Assembly: GCA_001931905.2 (NCBI GenBank)
Contig: MSJI02000954.1
Location: forward strand, 62,001-126,000
Direction of reading: 5' to 3'
Length of the DNA: 64,000 nucleotides
From: Cladosporium sp. IMV 00045
Lineage: Eukaryota > Ascomycota > Dothideomycetes > Cladosporiales > Cladosporiaceae
Part shown: piece after piece, positions 1 to 11,486 of the stretch
How positions within the stretch are numbered: position 1 is the stretch's first letter
How the letters are laid out: each line of letters opens with the position of its first letter
Translations under genes and position numbers: made by a program
The notes under the pieces: generated by a model
What the model saw: the letters and a program-made list of their open reading frames with translations, nothing else
What the model was told of the DNA's origin: nothing
Databases searched by the model: none

Positions 1-1268
1 GATCAGTACCTTCATCAACGGGAATCTGCGTGGCACTTTCATCTTTCAAATGCGTTGAAGTGATTTGCAGTAGACTGGCAAGTTTCTCGGCGGTGATTTC
101 GTCAAGAACGATAACGTTGGAAGTATTGATCTGTCCCTGTCAACAAATTTCTTCCTAGATGCTACGACATTACACCTACTGGGTCTTGGAGAAAACGGAT
201 GCCGTGCTCCCTGAGAACTCTAGGAGAAACCAGACAAGTGATAAGGCTCATGTGGCCGACGCTTTGTGCGGTTAGCGGGGTGTATGTATGAGACGAGGGC
301 CCTGACATCGTTGCTTCATCTCCTTGCAGTAAGCCGTAATCTGAGCCAACCGATGTGCTTGACCTGGCATAAAGATTGTAAGATCCACCTGGAGAGAGAC
401 GGATCACGTCTGCGGGCTTTTGTATGCTTTGCTCGGAAAGACTGTCTTGAGCAGGATACGAGATGTTTGCGTTTTCAGTCGGATCCAATACAGGCCCCTG
501 CATTGCTCTGATCGTTGTAGGAAGCACAGTCGACTGTGATATTTTTGTGCCACTTGATCGACTTATCGATCTGATTGGAAGCTTTGATTTGCGCCTCATG
601 GACATGACATCGGACTGCCGTTTCAGAAGGAGACCCAACCTTTTGGCATGCTCTTGAGCGTCACGTTGAGCAGCTTCTTGTCGCGAGATTTTCGTCTCAA
701 CCGTTGCTGCGCTGGGCGATTTCACAAAACCAGCGACTGTTCGAATCGTGCCCTGGTGGGGTTTGGCGTAGCTGGGCTTCAGCGATTGATTCTATGTGGT
801 AGCCTTGCCAGCACCGCTGAGGGAACCGACTGGCGACGATTTCCATTGGGGTGGTGGATTCCCAGATAGCTTTTCAGGGAGCCTGTCTTGCTTGAGTCTG
901 ACGTGCGGTAGGCGTTTCTTGTTCTGTTGCTCCAAGAGCATCAGTTGCATCTGATAATCTTGGAGTGCATGGTTACCCCTGTTGGAGGCGGCGACTTCAA
1001 TTCCTTGTTTGAAAGCAGCCGCAAGGAGTCGAGCAGTCTCTGCTTCAAGCCCCGCGGTTTTGTCCTCCGAAACCGTTCTGTTCACCTTCTCGGCATCGTC
1101 AACAGGATCGCGGAAAAGGCCCGGTTGACTTTTCATCTGCAATTCATTGAGTCGATCAGCCGCTGCTTCAAGCCACGCGGATTTGTCCTCAAAAACCGTT
1201 CCGTTCGCCTTCTCGACATCGACAACAAGTTCGCGGAAAGGGCTCGGTTGATTCATCTGGAATTCCAT
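1..1268 (-). pseudogene. Partial hypothetical gene with in-frame stop, runs off window start
   Basis: One minus-strand reading frame runs from an ATG at 1268 to 162, interrupted once by a TAG at 792-794. The frame is the same on both sides. The N-terminal part holds a two-fold repeat of about 30 residues (FRELVVDVEKANGTVFEDK versus FRDPVDDAEKVNRTVSEDK), then the motif ALQDYQMQLMLLEQQNKKR, which I recognise from many uncharacterised fungal proteins. Past the stop at 162, bases 118 to 1 again read open on this strand after a CAG acceptor, so the gene probably continues beyond the window through a short intron. A 54-base GT-AG stretch over the TAG would remove it in frame, but its splice sites are weak. 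It is therefore either a broken gene or one with an atypical intron. I cannot assign a function, and an exon upstream of 1268 is possible. Confidence 0.5.
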
Positions 1269-1863
1269 AATTGTGAGAGCGCCTTCGGGCTGAGATCCTC
1301 AAAGGTTGGTGACTTTGATGAGAGAAGGTGAGAGTAGAGTTAAGGGGAGATGAGAGTCGGAGCAACATAGCCCAAATGCTGGCTTGCATGGCATAGCCGC
1401 CGCCCTCAATGGCAACGTGCATGATGGCTTAGCCTGTGCCACCCAAAGCAGTAGCTGAGCATAGCCGTGCTTGAGGTCAAGCGATACCACCAACGGAAAA
1501 TTCGATACAAAGCACCACAAGCGTAGTACATGAGACACTGTGCAAGACGATAGTGATAGCAGTATTGATTAAAGACACGCTCTCGTCTGCTCCGTGACTT
1601 TGTCAAGGCACTTTTTATTGCGGCATACAGATGCAAGGTGGAAGGTGAAACCCCCACGTGCGGCTGATGTAGCGCAGTCTTGCCACCTCGATTGCGTGGG
1701 CATGGAAGAGGCGTGAAACACAGCCCACTGTCGATTTCACGTAAGAAAGTCGCTTTCTCTGCGTTGTAACGGTTTATCTCATATGATAAACCGACCCGAG
1801 ATTCTTCGGGCGGGTTTATCTTCACTAACATTGCATTATTATATCCCGACTACAAATACTCCA
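1269..1863. other. Divergent intergenic region
   Basis: This region lies between the start of the minus-strand partial gene and the start of the DUF7708-type gene. It contains overlapping short open frames without recognisable protein features. The only clear structure is a nested hairpin at 1770-1820, described separately. It presumably holds both promoters; no TATA element stands out. Confidence 0.4.
1770..1820. repeat. Nested inverted repeat / hairpin
   Basis: CGGTTTATC at 1770-1778 and GATAAACCG at 1785-1793 form a 9-bp perfect stem with a 6-base loop. The second arm can also pair imperfectly with TTCGGGCGGGTTTATC at 1805-1820, so three copies of the GGTTTATC/GATAAACC word alternate in orientation. 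It lies about 45-95 bases upstream of the chosen start of the following gene. It could be a regulatory hairpin in the leader or the remnant of a small inverted-repeat element. Confidence 0.5.
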
Positions 1864-3636
1864 ATGACTGCCAATACACTTCAACAGAGTCGAGAAATCT
1901 ACGCAAAGGCCACTGACCTTTTCATCAGACAACACACTACCGACGAACGGAAAAGACAGTGGGTTGCCGATTACAGCAGTTTAGACGACATTGAAGCAGC
2001 GGTGCTAGCTGCGAAAACGCAATATGAAGGACGCAAGCATTCCTCAGTACGGAAGGCTCTCGCCAGGTTTTCGGACACATTCATGTATTACTCCAAGATT
2101 GGAGACATGTTTGCCCAGCAGCATCCGGAATACGCCTCACTGGCATGGGGAACCATGAAGTTGCTTTTTGTGGTAAGCTGATATGGAGTAAAATCGATCC
2201 CTGCCCATCACCAGACAGAAGGATAACAATAGTACAGCTCGTGATCAATCACGAAGAGACATTGACCAAGCTGGTGGAATCATTGGTCTCCATCGCGGAG
2301 ATTCTTCCTCGAATGGACATTCACCTCAGTCTTTATCCAACTGCAACTATGAGACGAAACGTGGAGGAGCTTTATGCTCTTCTGATAAAGTTCTATCATC
2401 GAACGCTACGTTGGTATTCTGCTGGGCCTCTCAAACACCTCTTGAAGTCTTTCGCAAGACCATACAGTCTGGAATTTGCAGATATCTTGAGGCAGATGGA
2501 TACCAGGGCGAGATTGATCGACAATCTGGCGATTGCAATGGCTAACGACGAGCTGCGGACAATGTTCAACCTGCTACGCGGTGACCTCGAGGAACAAAAG
2601 CGCTTCCGCAATGAATTTGCAATCATATGGCCTACCCTTGCGAAAATGCAAGATGCGCAGAGTCAGACTGGGAACCAGATTGAGACTATTCGAGAGCTGA
2701 TCATTTGTAAGCACCCTTTACCATCTCTAAGGTCACCGAAAAATATCTGACAGATGGCAAGTTCATCAGAAGGTGAATTCTACGGCAATACAGCAAACCC
2801 AGGAGGCAACTGTCGATTTGCAAATCACCATGATGATTTCCGGAACGACAGTCGATCATGTGCTGAAGCCATACGATAGCCTCCAGAAACGACTCGCAAT
2901 CCGCCGTCACAAGACCCAAAAAGGCAAGCAAAACATGAAAGCGTTTTGGAATGCTTCGCAGTTGGCTACCTGGAACCAGGTAGCATCCTCTTCGCTACTG
3001 ATTGTCCGGGGCACTGTTGCTTTCCGCAATGAGGTTGACAACGCCGCAACCCTAATGACAGATCTAGTGTTTCGAGAGACGAAAGTGCCAATCATGTGGG
3101 CTTTGAAGAGCTCACGAACAGCATCCGACGAGTGCTCTCTGACCGATCTCATCAAATATATCGCGATGCAGGTCATCAAGTTCGACCCTGTCGCCACTGG
3201 CCGCCGGATTTCAGAGAACTTCAAATCATCCCGAGTGACGAGCGCTTCAACCGAGCAAGAATGGGTGAACATCTTGTCCATTGTCTTATCTTCATGTCCA
3301 TTGGCTTACCTTGTCATCGACGCCGAATTCATCGGAGCTTCTGGTCGTAAGATGGAAAGTCTCCAGTTCCTCTTGCGAACGATACATGATCTCATTCGCC
3401 AAACCACAAAGACCGTCATCAAGGTCGCATTCTTGACTTATCGTAAGACTGCTCTCATCGGTGCAGTCACAATTCTTCCGAATATTCAGCAAATCTATTC
3501 GATCCAATTCGAGAAGCTTGTGACATCAGCGGTCGCAGTCAGACCAAGGACATCTCGTCTAGCTAAAGAGCAGTCCGCATTCAAACAAAGGGTTGCTTCG
3601 CAATCACAGAAGCTTGTAAAGCTTGAAACGCTTTGA
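1864..3636 (+). CDS. DUF7708-type (STAND/NACHT N-terminal-like) protein
   Basis: Exon 1 (1864-2172) encodes an N-terminal region with the hallmark of fungal DUF7708-type domains (FSDTFMYYSKIGDMF followed by HPEYASLAWGTMKLLFV). Intron 2173-2237 joins in frame to LVINHEETLTKLVESL, as expected for this family. Exon 2 (2238 to about 2706) is helical. The last exon, to 3636, includes FWNASQLATWNQVASSSLLI and VPIMWAL. In other fungi this domain often precedes NACHT or ankyrin modules of STAND proteins linked to self/non-self recognition; here nothing like an ATPase or repeat domain follows. The second intron is unclear: donor GTAAGC at 2707 is good, but the natural acceptor CAG at 2753 gives a frame that stops, while a frame-preserving acceptor at 2731 leaves only 25 bases. 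A frameshift is therefore possible. I chose the ATG at 1864; an in-frame ATG lies at 1783. Confidence 0.6.
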
Positions 3637-3671
3637 TTCCACGTGCAGAATGAATGGGCAAAAAGGCAAAA

Positions 3672-3790
3672 ACATACAACAGGCGGGATTCCCAGATGGT
3701 CACCCACTCTAGTACTAGTCGCCCGGTTCAGTGTTTATGTATGGCAGAGCGGACGGGATGCCCAGTTTTCACTGACCTATGGTCGTATGT
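3672..3790 (-). rRNA. 5S ribosomal RNA
   Basis: Read on the minus strand, the segment starts ACATACGACCATAGG, contains AAAACTGGGCATCCCGTCCG and GAGTGGGTGACCATCTGGGA, and ends GCCTGTTGTATGT. These are the conserved blocks of fungal 5S rRNA at the right spacing (about 118-119 nt). The terminal ACATACGAC and GTTGTATGT pair as helix I with one G-U wobble. A run of T residues follows immediately on the minus strand (3668-3672), as expected for RNA polymerase III termination. Dispersed single 5S genes are normal in filamentous ascomycetes. Some internal positions differ from the consensus I know, so it could be a variant or a relic copy. Confidence 0.85.
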
Positions 3791-4080
3791 GGTTTTATCA
3801 GACCACAAATGTGTTATAAACACTTTTTAAAATCATGCCCCTGGAATTCGTATCTAGTGATATAGTTGCAAATTTCTCCGAAATCTGCAATCTTCGTTGG
3901 ACATTTAGAACCCTGTATAAATTGAGATTTCAATATTGACAGCTCTAGTAGCTGACATATGTGCGCATTTATGCTATTCGAGAGACAGGAATGCTATGAT
4001 TCAGCGGGACGAATTAGTGAAAGTGGCGATACTACTGAGAAGCTTTTGCAAGAGAAAAGTCCAATTGAGCGGCTTGACCC
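3791..4080. other. Intergenic, no gene seen
   Basis: AT-richer DNA upstream of the 5S gene and downstream of the CorA-like gene. I see no coding frame or repeat. Confidence 0.4.
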
Positions 4081-5726
4081 TTACACTACATTCTGCATAG
4101 GAAACTGATTAACTCCCTTTCGACGCCACGGCCTGTTTGCCCATCCTCTCATGTGCCAGACCCCCCAGCTGCCAACGACCACCAAGGTCAAAGGCACGGC
4201 CAGCGCCACATACAACCACCATTTGACATCATTTAGCATAACGTTAGACATGCTGAACACCGAGGATAGGAATGTACCCGGCAAAAAAAGTGTAGTGAGA
4301 GCAGCAATCGTCTTCATTGCAGTTCCATCAGCCTTGGCTTCTCTCGCAATAGTCGTGCTTGTCGTAGCGTCTTGTTGGGTGACGAGATTGAAGACCTGGT
4401 ATCGTTAGTTTGTGTACCTGAAGCCTTGACGAGATTTCAGCTCACGAGGTTCAAAGCGATGTCTTTCCGTGATCTATAGCTGACCAGCCATCGTTTCTGT
4501 CGTTCTGCAGACTCCAAGAGATATCGAAGCGCATCTGATATCTTCGTGTTCTCATCTGCCGCCGAGTCTGAACGAAGAAGGCTGCGGTAACGGTCATGGG
4601 CGCTCTGCATACGGCGTACAATCATTGCCGTCATTTCTGCGCCTGCTGTCATAGAGTCAATTGCTTGGGAAATTACATGCAGGCGAATAGTGATGTGTTC
4701 CAACTCAGCTCGTCCGCGTTCGTGTAATGGCTTTGCCGAATACTCATCCACGAGATCGAGCTGATCGTATAGACTCCCCCTTAATGGTGTTATGACGGAT
4801 TTTGCATCTAGAAACACCTCGTGCGCGATAAGACAATGTAGCATGAAAGCATCATTGGTGCCTGGCGAGGTTCCGTAGGGGAAGGATTCGAGCAACCGAC
4901 GTCGAATTTCCGCCAGTCGAGAATGGGTTCTGTCGGTCATCACGATGTAGGCTGTTTCGCAAGTTTCGATGTTGTGTGACATGTAAACACTCATGGGCAC
5001 ATTCTTTGTATGTATCTGCCATCGCGGGTGCTGACAGAAGAATTCTGGCGCATCAACGTCAGTTTTAATCAAAGAGCTGTCAATGAACTTGCTCACCCAG
5101 GCGTTTTGGAGTCGCTTGTTGGACATGAGAGGCGAAATCTCCAGGAGCCCAGTAGTCAGGTTCGCCCAACATCAGGCTCACGACTTGTGGCGAGACTTGA
5201 AATTGTTCCAACAGTTGACCAGCTCTAGCCTTTGTGAGACTCGATTGGCAGCCGAAGGTGATTTGTTCGGATCTTCTGATGTAACAAAAACTGAGACTCG
5301 CTAGTAAGACACAGAATGAGTTTGACCATTCGTGGCAACCGCTTACACTACTCGAAATCGAATGGCTTGAACGTGAGGTGGGCTCCGAATGGTCTGTAAG
5401 ATAATGAGAATTGACAGAAAGGTAAGGATTGGTTTCTTGTTGACGGCACTTACGTCTAGATATGACTGGCAATCTGCTTCGCCCTTCAGGTCTCGCTGGA
5501 TAAGGTGGCCGCCGTTCAATTCAATGATATCCAGCTCACTCTGTTGAGTATAGTTGCCCGGGTTGGACAACATACCCTGACAATAGTCAGCATCGTGTAA
5601 GGCGCCGATCGAGGAAGGGACGGTTGAAGGATAGCAACTTTTGTCAACATTCGCAATCGCGACAGGCACATAGCTGTTGGCTCTTCTCACTTCAGTCGAC
5701 TTGCGATGCTGAGATTTCCCTGCCAT
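4081..5726 (-). CDS. CorA-like Mg2+ transporter family protein
   Basis: Five exons splice into a 475-residue protein: 5726-5454, 5393-5347, 5290-5097, 5044-4446 and 4395-4081, with a total length that is a multiple of three. The C-terminal part carries FNLVTQQDATTSTTIAR, then DGTAMKTIAALTTLFLPGTF and a second hydrophobic stretch (WWLYVALAVPLTLVVVGSW). This two-helix membrane end is typical of the fungal CorA/ZntB-like superfamily. The soluble N-terminal part (KARAGQLLEQFQVSPQVV) also resembles that group. The canonical GMN motif is not present; after the first helix the sequence reads FSMSNV. Fungal members of this branch are widespread and mostly uncharacterised, so metal transport is a family-level inference. 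The position of the second intron is my best fit from frame and splice sites. Confidence 0.75.
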
Positions 5727-6371
5727 GCTCGTTTGGATGTGCTATTTGTGTTGGCGTGCCGCGAAGTCCTGGGTAGGCATGGGCTGGGCTATCTATCATG
5801 GGATGCTGGATTATAGAGATGTTGAGAAAAAGGACTAGGCTTTTGATATCAGAATTGAAAGACGAGGCTGAAAGAGGTCACGCTAGGCCGAAGGACAAGG
5901 CTGAAGAAAAGACAAGGTGGAAGGCTGAAGAACAAGGCTGACTTGCAAGACTGAATCGCAAGGCTGGCATGTATTTGAGGCTTGTGGCGCCTGTAGGATA
6001 CCTGAGGATATGGGCGTCCGCCACCCCAGATTCTCCGACGGGAAGATCTGGGTTGCAAGAGGAAGCTGTCAAGCTCGCATCTTTCGCTGAATTACATTAT
6101 AACCAGTCTGCTGCAGCTGAACGAACAATCGCTACCATGATCATCCCAACTTTTCAGCAGGACCATGTCCTGCACTTGAAAAAATTGTTTTTGCACATCC
6201 CTTGTCTGTCGCTGTCGGCAGGGCGCCACAGCATCGTGATCTGTTGGAGGCTGATCTAAACGATGCCTTGAAATTGACCCCCCGACACGGAGAAGCGATT
6301 GCAAGCGCGTGTGTGAACCGATGTGTGGAGTCGCCCAGAAGCGTAAAATTCCATAGAATACCCAGACCCTT
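5727..6371. other. Intergenic with degenerate short repeats
   Basis: Between the CorA-like gene start and the 3' end of the secreted-protein gene. Bases 5850-5970 contain a run of degenerate purine-rich repeats built on AAGGCTGAAG (for example ACAAGGCTGAAGAAAAGACA followed by further AAGGCTGA words). No coding frame is supported. Confidence 0.45.
5850..5970. repeat. Degenerate AAGGCTGAAG-type tandem repeat
   Basis: The word AAGGCTGAAG or close variants (GAGGCTGAAA, AAGGCTGACT, AAGGCTGGC) recurs about six times within 120 bases. The spacing is irregular, so this is an old, eroded minisatellite. Confidence 0.5.
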
Positions 6372-9300
6372 TCACATATCTATAAACATTAACATTAACA
6401 ATAAAAGCGCCATCCAGACTCGCATGACTCCGGAGCCGTGCTCAAGGCTTGCGACAGAGCTCTCGCCAGATGGCACAGGAGTGCTTTCCTCCACCATTGA
6501 GCTTTCTGCAGGACCTGTAGACGAAGTTGGTCCTGAACTACTGCTGGAAACCGTTGATCCTGAAATGCTGCCGAACGCTGATGAGGTTGAAATGCTGCTG
6601 GACGCCGATGAGGTTGGATCAACGATCGAGATTCCGCCCTCACCTTGAGTGATGTAGTGACCGGCGATAGTGGCCCCTGAGCCACCAATCGAAAGAGTCT
6701 CGCCTTCTAGAACAACAGCACCTGATTTTCCCGACACTGGGGTCGCCGTATATGCAGTACCGTCGATGGTGACGACAGAGTCAACGCGATTGGATGTGGC
6801 AGTCATACTGCCTGATGCGCTGACGTCGACAACAGAAATGCCATTCGAGCCCTTGGTAATCACTTGACCATGCAAAGTGGCAACAGGTCCGCCTTCCGAG
6901 AGTGTGTGACCATCGATCATGACGGCATCAGACTGATCTGCCACTGTGAACACAGGATACACTTTGCCGTCTACAGTGATAGCATCGCTGGCCTTTGCAG
7001 AAGAGCTAGCCACCTGGTGAAAGGCGGCAGTGCTGGACCCAACGACGATCCCGTTGCTCGCCACACTGACCTGAGTTCCTGAGATGGTCGTGACTTGGCC
7101 AATCGTAAATGTATTCCCAGAAAGGAGTACATGGTCACCATCCTTCAAAGCCGCCATGGTTTTCCCGGAAATAACGATGTCTGCAAATACAGCGGGTGTG
7201 GGCTCCGCAGGCTGTCCGCTAGTAAAGGGAATCGTGGCGCCCTCGGCATTGAATGCGTGAGAACCAACGGTAAAGATATCACCGTTGGTAGTAATCGTTT
7301 GGCCGACAGAAGCAGGTGCTCCGTTCACAAGCAGCGACCTGGACTGGCTATCAACGCTGTACGTGTGGCCATCAATGCCGAACACGGTACCTTGTTGATT
7401 CGAAGCTGCTGGTTCCGCATAGGGAACCAATGTAGGACCGACGACCAAGCCTTCGGGTATCAAAGTGATCGGGGAGCCATCAATAGTAGGGACCGCGCCA
7501 ATGGTATAGCTCTCTCCGTCAATTTCGACAGCACCGTTAGCTTGTCGGACAGCAGTATGCTGTTCTCCTGCCACGTCGAATGTTCCATGGGCAGGCGATG
7601 GCCGCTCGTGGATTGGATCGTACTGCGAATCGTCGCTCACGAGGTATGTACCAGGCTCTGCGTCCAATGTCTGATCAATGTCATCGGACGTGTGCCCACC
7701 TTCAGGGCGAGTGCTATCGTGATCCGAGTGGGGCGAGCTGGAGCCGGTGAAGGCTTCGTCTTGCTGAGCACCTGCGCTGGTCACTGAAGCATGTCCAAGT
7801 TGGGCTACCGATGAGACAGAAGCTTGAGTGGCCAGTGACGGGTCTTCTCTGCCTTTAGATGCTTGTCTAGTTTGTGTCAAAAGAATCGACACAATTGCTT
7901 CGACGCCTTTGGACGCATTTGGCTTGGTGTTCACACCCGAATCGAACCCAGCAAGCTCCGGCGCGTCGTCCGTTCGGCTTTCTGTAGCCTTTCCAGCATC
8001 AGGCACAGCATTTGATCCAGTGCTAGGCTCGTCAGTATCTGCCGTTGGCGAAACGTCCTTTGAGTCCGCCTCATCTTGGATTTGCGTTGTCTGAGGCTTC
8101 GGTGGGCTTGTCACGGGGGCTGATGTCTCGACTGGCAACTCAGAATCCAACGTCGGCTGAGGGGTCGCCTCAGCTGATGTTGAGAAGGCAGGAAATGTAG
8201 GCGTAGCTATAGCATCGACAGGCTGCAACGCTTTGGGAGCTATTTAGATCAATCAGCAATGGCTTTGCAATTCTCATACTCGGCAGTCACTTACGATCGA
8301 AAAGCCCTCCATACCAACCATTGCAAGATGCCCATTCAGGATCCAAAGCCCGAGCTTCTGGAGGTACTCCAATGATAGGGGCGTACGGCTCAGTCCGAGC
8401 ACATGAGAATTCGCCGTTTATGTATCCTCCACTGAGAATCCATGAAATTGAAGACGTCTTACACCTGCTCTGTTTGTTGTAGACAGACGCCGGAATTGGC
8501 TCGATGAGGTCGTCGAGATTGAAAGAGGAGGTCATGTATCCATGTCCGTACCCGTGGTATAGAATGACGGACTCAAGGCTGAACAGGTGGTTCGTGTTTA
8601 GAAGAGGCAGCACAGTGTTCCTATACGTTTTCCCGACAGCACCGCAGGAGTTAGCTGCATGCAAGACGTCGTACGAAATGTACATTGTAGGCGACGTGAG
8701 TGTTGTTCCTGCAGGCAGTCAGCGAGGTAGCTCTTCTCTACAAATATTTGTTGCTTGCTCACCATCAATGGAGACTGTGCGTGCACTGGGGTCGTTACGC
8801 GCAGAAGGCGTCAAAGTCGCCGTCTCCGTGCCGTTCTCAACAAGAGAAGCTGTTGATGGGGGCCAGTAATAGAGCTGAACGGTCTCTCCAGTAATGGAAC
8901 AGGCCTGGCACCCAAGGCTACACCCCGGAGCAAGTGATTTGGACGCGGGAAAGTAGGAGGTGCTGTCTTCCGTGATCCAGCCGACATCGTCAGCCTGACC
9001 ATACATGGTCTCACGGGCAAAATAGAATGATGCCATGGAGGTGCACGAGCTGCCCGTGACCAAAGCTTGTCGGCAATCAGGCGTGCCCGGGAAATATCCC
9101 GTTGACGGGTCATCGTAATCGTTCCAGTATCTCCAACTATCCGCGCTGATGTAGGAGCTCCACTGCGCACTGCATTCTGGCACAACAGATGAGAGCTCGC
9201 AGGCGGGAGTTGGAAGCGCTGTAGTCGATTGCGTAGTGGTAATCCGATCGTAAAAGTTGTAAGTCTCCGTAAATGTCGTATGAAACTCGCTTAGCGATGA

Positions 9301-10005
9301 ATAGATCGTATAGGCGTCCCAGTCAACATTCGAATAAGTACTATAATCATAAGACACGGAAACCGATACTGGATAGCCATCACTAAAGATGGTGGAAAGC
9401 GTAGAATATGTCCACGTGTAAATATCGGATCGCCACGAGCTTGTAGGAATGAGTGTCTGCTCGATACGCAGCTCGGTTTTGGTCTCGGTCACTGGGGCAT
9501 AAGAGCTAGTCTCATAGGTGACCTTATTAAGTGAGCTCGCCGACCAGTAGTCAAGCCAGCTCTGCCAGCACTTCGTGCTCACAATGGCATCGGTGCTGTT
9601 TGGAGTGATATGTAACTGCTCAACAGTGCCGCCTGTAGAAGGAGCAGTTGTGAGAATCGCATCTATGAGGGTGGAAGTCCTGTGGGACTCTGTTGGGCTC
9701 TGAGGACTTAGGTCGTTGATCTGTGTTTGGTTATCACTGGTCGGCGATGCAAGAGATGGTGATTCCTTGTCTGTCGATTGCTGGGGCCCAGTTGCCAGAT
9801 TTTCCTCAGAGTTTAGAGTCGTTGCAAGACTTGAAGGTGTTTCGTGTGTACTGATGCCAATCCCAGCTGCAACGTAGTCTCCAAGATTACCGTGTGAGCT
9901 GGAAGATGTAGGAGAGCTCCTGGTATTGCTCCATCTGAAAGTGCTGTTCGTCGCACGACATGTTGATAACAATATCGAAAGACATATGACAGGAAAGCCT
10001 CTCAT
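6372..10005 (-). CDS. Large secreted GPI-anchored repeat protein
   Basis: Three exons (10005-8763, 8708-8295, 8239-6372) give a protein of about 1,174 residues in one frame. It begins with a signal peptide (MRGFPVICLSILLSTCRA); an in-frame ATG 18 codons upstream (10059) is less likely. The N-terminal half is Ser/Thr-rich with aromatic clusters and conserved Cys residues (CSLGCQACS). The middle exon encodes an aromatic region (MYISYDVLHAANSCGAVG). The C-terminal third has repeats of the type VTIDGTAYTA then LEGETLSIGGSGATI then GHYITQGEGGI, recurring about five times. It ends with a Ser-rich linker, GSG and a hydrophobic tail (WMALLLLMLMFIDM), the pattern of a GPI attachment signal. I infer a cell-wall or surface protein; the molecular role is unknown. 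Confidence 0.75.
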
Positions 10006-10059
10006 GGCGAGCACATGTGTGCAAGACTCGACGTTCTTAGCCCCACGGGACAACGCCAC

Positions 10060-11486
10060 AAGAAAGGAGAATCTCTGAATTTAGCCCGCCTCGCCGTTTA
10101 CTGCCCCACCCATTCCTGCGGCTAAGTCCATTGGGAGGCTGAGATGCATCGCTAGCACAGTAGGAGGTAGTATTTCGATGTTTTCTCTTGAATCCGAAGG
10201 CGCCCAGTCATGCTCGATAGCGTTACTTGCCGGTGATGAATTTGGGTCATTTGGACGTTTGGCATGCCAGAATACTGCAATGAAACCATAGCAGAGCGGC
10301 GCACAATTGCAGGCTCATGACAAAAAATATGCGAAATTACGAGAAGGATCAAGCCCGTGCAGCAGTGGAATCCATGTTGACTGAGTCAAGCTTTCACGAA
10401 GCCGCGGCGGAACGAATCACGGAGGACGCCGTGAACCGATATCTCCTAGCGAAAACAACCACGAGCTGCAAAAACGCCAGTCTGCCAGTAACGTTGATTG
10501 TCGTTTGCTAACTCCAGTGGCTGGGCCTCTGCTAAGCACATTGTAGTTGCATCGCTTGTGCGACTGGCAGTACGGGGCCGAAATGGCAGTGAGAAACATG
10601 CAGTAGAGATGCGACATATATGATAGGCCTGGCAAGAGCTGGTGCCAGTATTGGGCCGCATATTCGTGCATACTCTGTGTAACTGGTAGTGCTAGCACTA
10701 GGTCGACCATTGGCAGCGAACAACATGCAGTGAAGATGCGATATATCTGGTAGGCCTGGCAAGAGTTGGCGCTAGTATTGGGCCGCATCGTCGTTGTGTA
10801 ACGTGCCAACTTGCTTGCAGTACTGCTGCACGGCGCCCACATCAGTACCCCCATGTGCGCATATGAGGTTGAATTAGGTATTATTCTTGTGGCACAAATA
10901 CCTGTTCGAGACCGAGAAGAGTAACAGCCCTTCTGGTCAAGTCGTGTCGGAATATAGGCAAACCTCTCAAAATGTTCGCGAAGTTCTCATCCACCGCATT
11001 TGTCTCAGAAGCCGGTGACATTGGTAAGTGGCAACAGCATCCATTTGGAGATGGGTGGCTCAGCCCGGCGGCATTGTGCTTGATGATTAATGGTGATCAT
11101 TTGTGTTCCGTCTGCATAACAGTGTGCTCCTTGGCCCGTTGGCAAAAGCTTTCTCTTCCGAACTCTGTATGATCCAGGGAATTGAGACAGCACATGATAA
11201 TGCTGGCACATTTCAAATACCGTAGACTCGAAGGAGGGACAGATTTTTGATGTACCTGGGACAAGAAGACTGGAGGCTACAAATGTTCGACAGATGATGT
11301 GATGGGTTGGTGATGCTGGGCGGGGTTGCCCCACTTGACTTCACGAAACGCGAAGGTCCAGACGAGACGATATCACTTCCAAGAAAAGTAAGAAATATAT
11401 CATCTTCGCACTTGCAGGAGGGATATCAGCGACATAAATTCAAAAGAGGAATCTGTATCTATTATACATCCTATCTTAGACACAGC
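10060..11486. other. Intergenic region with a diverged direct repeat
   Basis: About 1.4 kb between the divergently oriented secreted-protein and oxidoreductase genes. I see no supported gene. Two diverged copies of a roughly 127-base unit lie at 10545-10800 (listed separately). The remainder contains only short, unconvincing frames. Confidence 0.4.
10545..10800. repeat. Two tandem ~127-bp units, diverged
   Basis: Both units contain TAGGCCTGGCAAGAG, then TATTGGGCCGCAT, preceded by AACATGCAGT, AGATGCGA and TATATGATAGG or TATATCTGG. The TTGGGCCGCAT words are 127 bases apart. Differences between units include C/T and G/A transitions. Confidence 0.65.
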
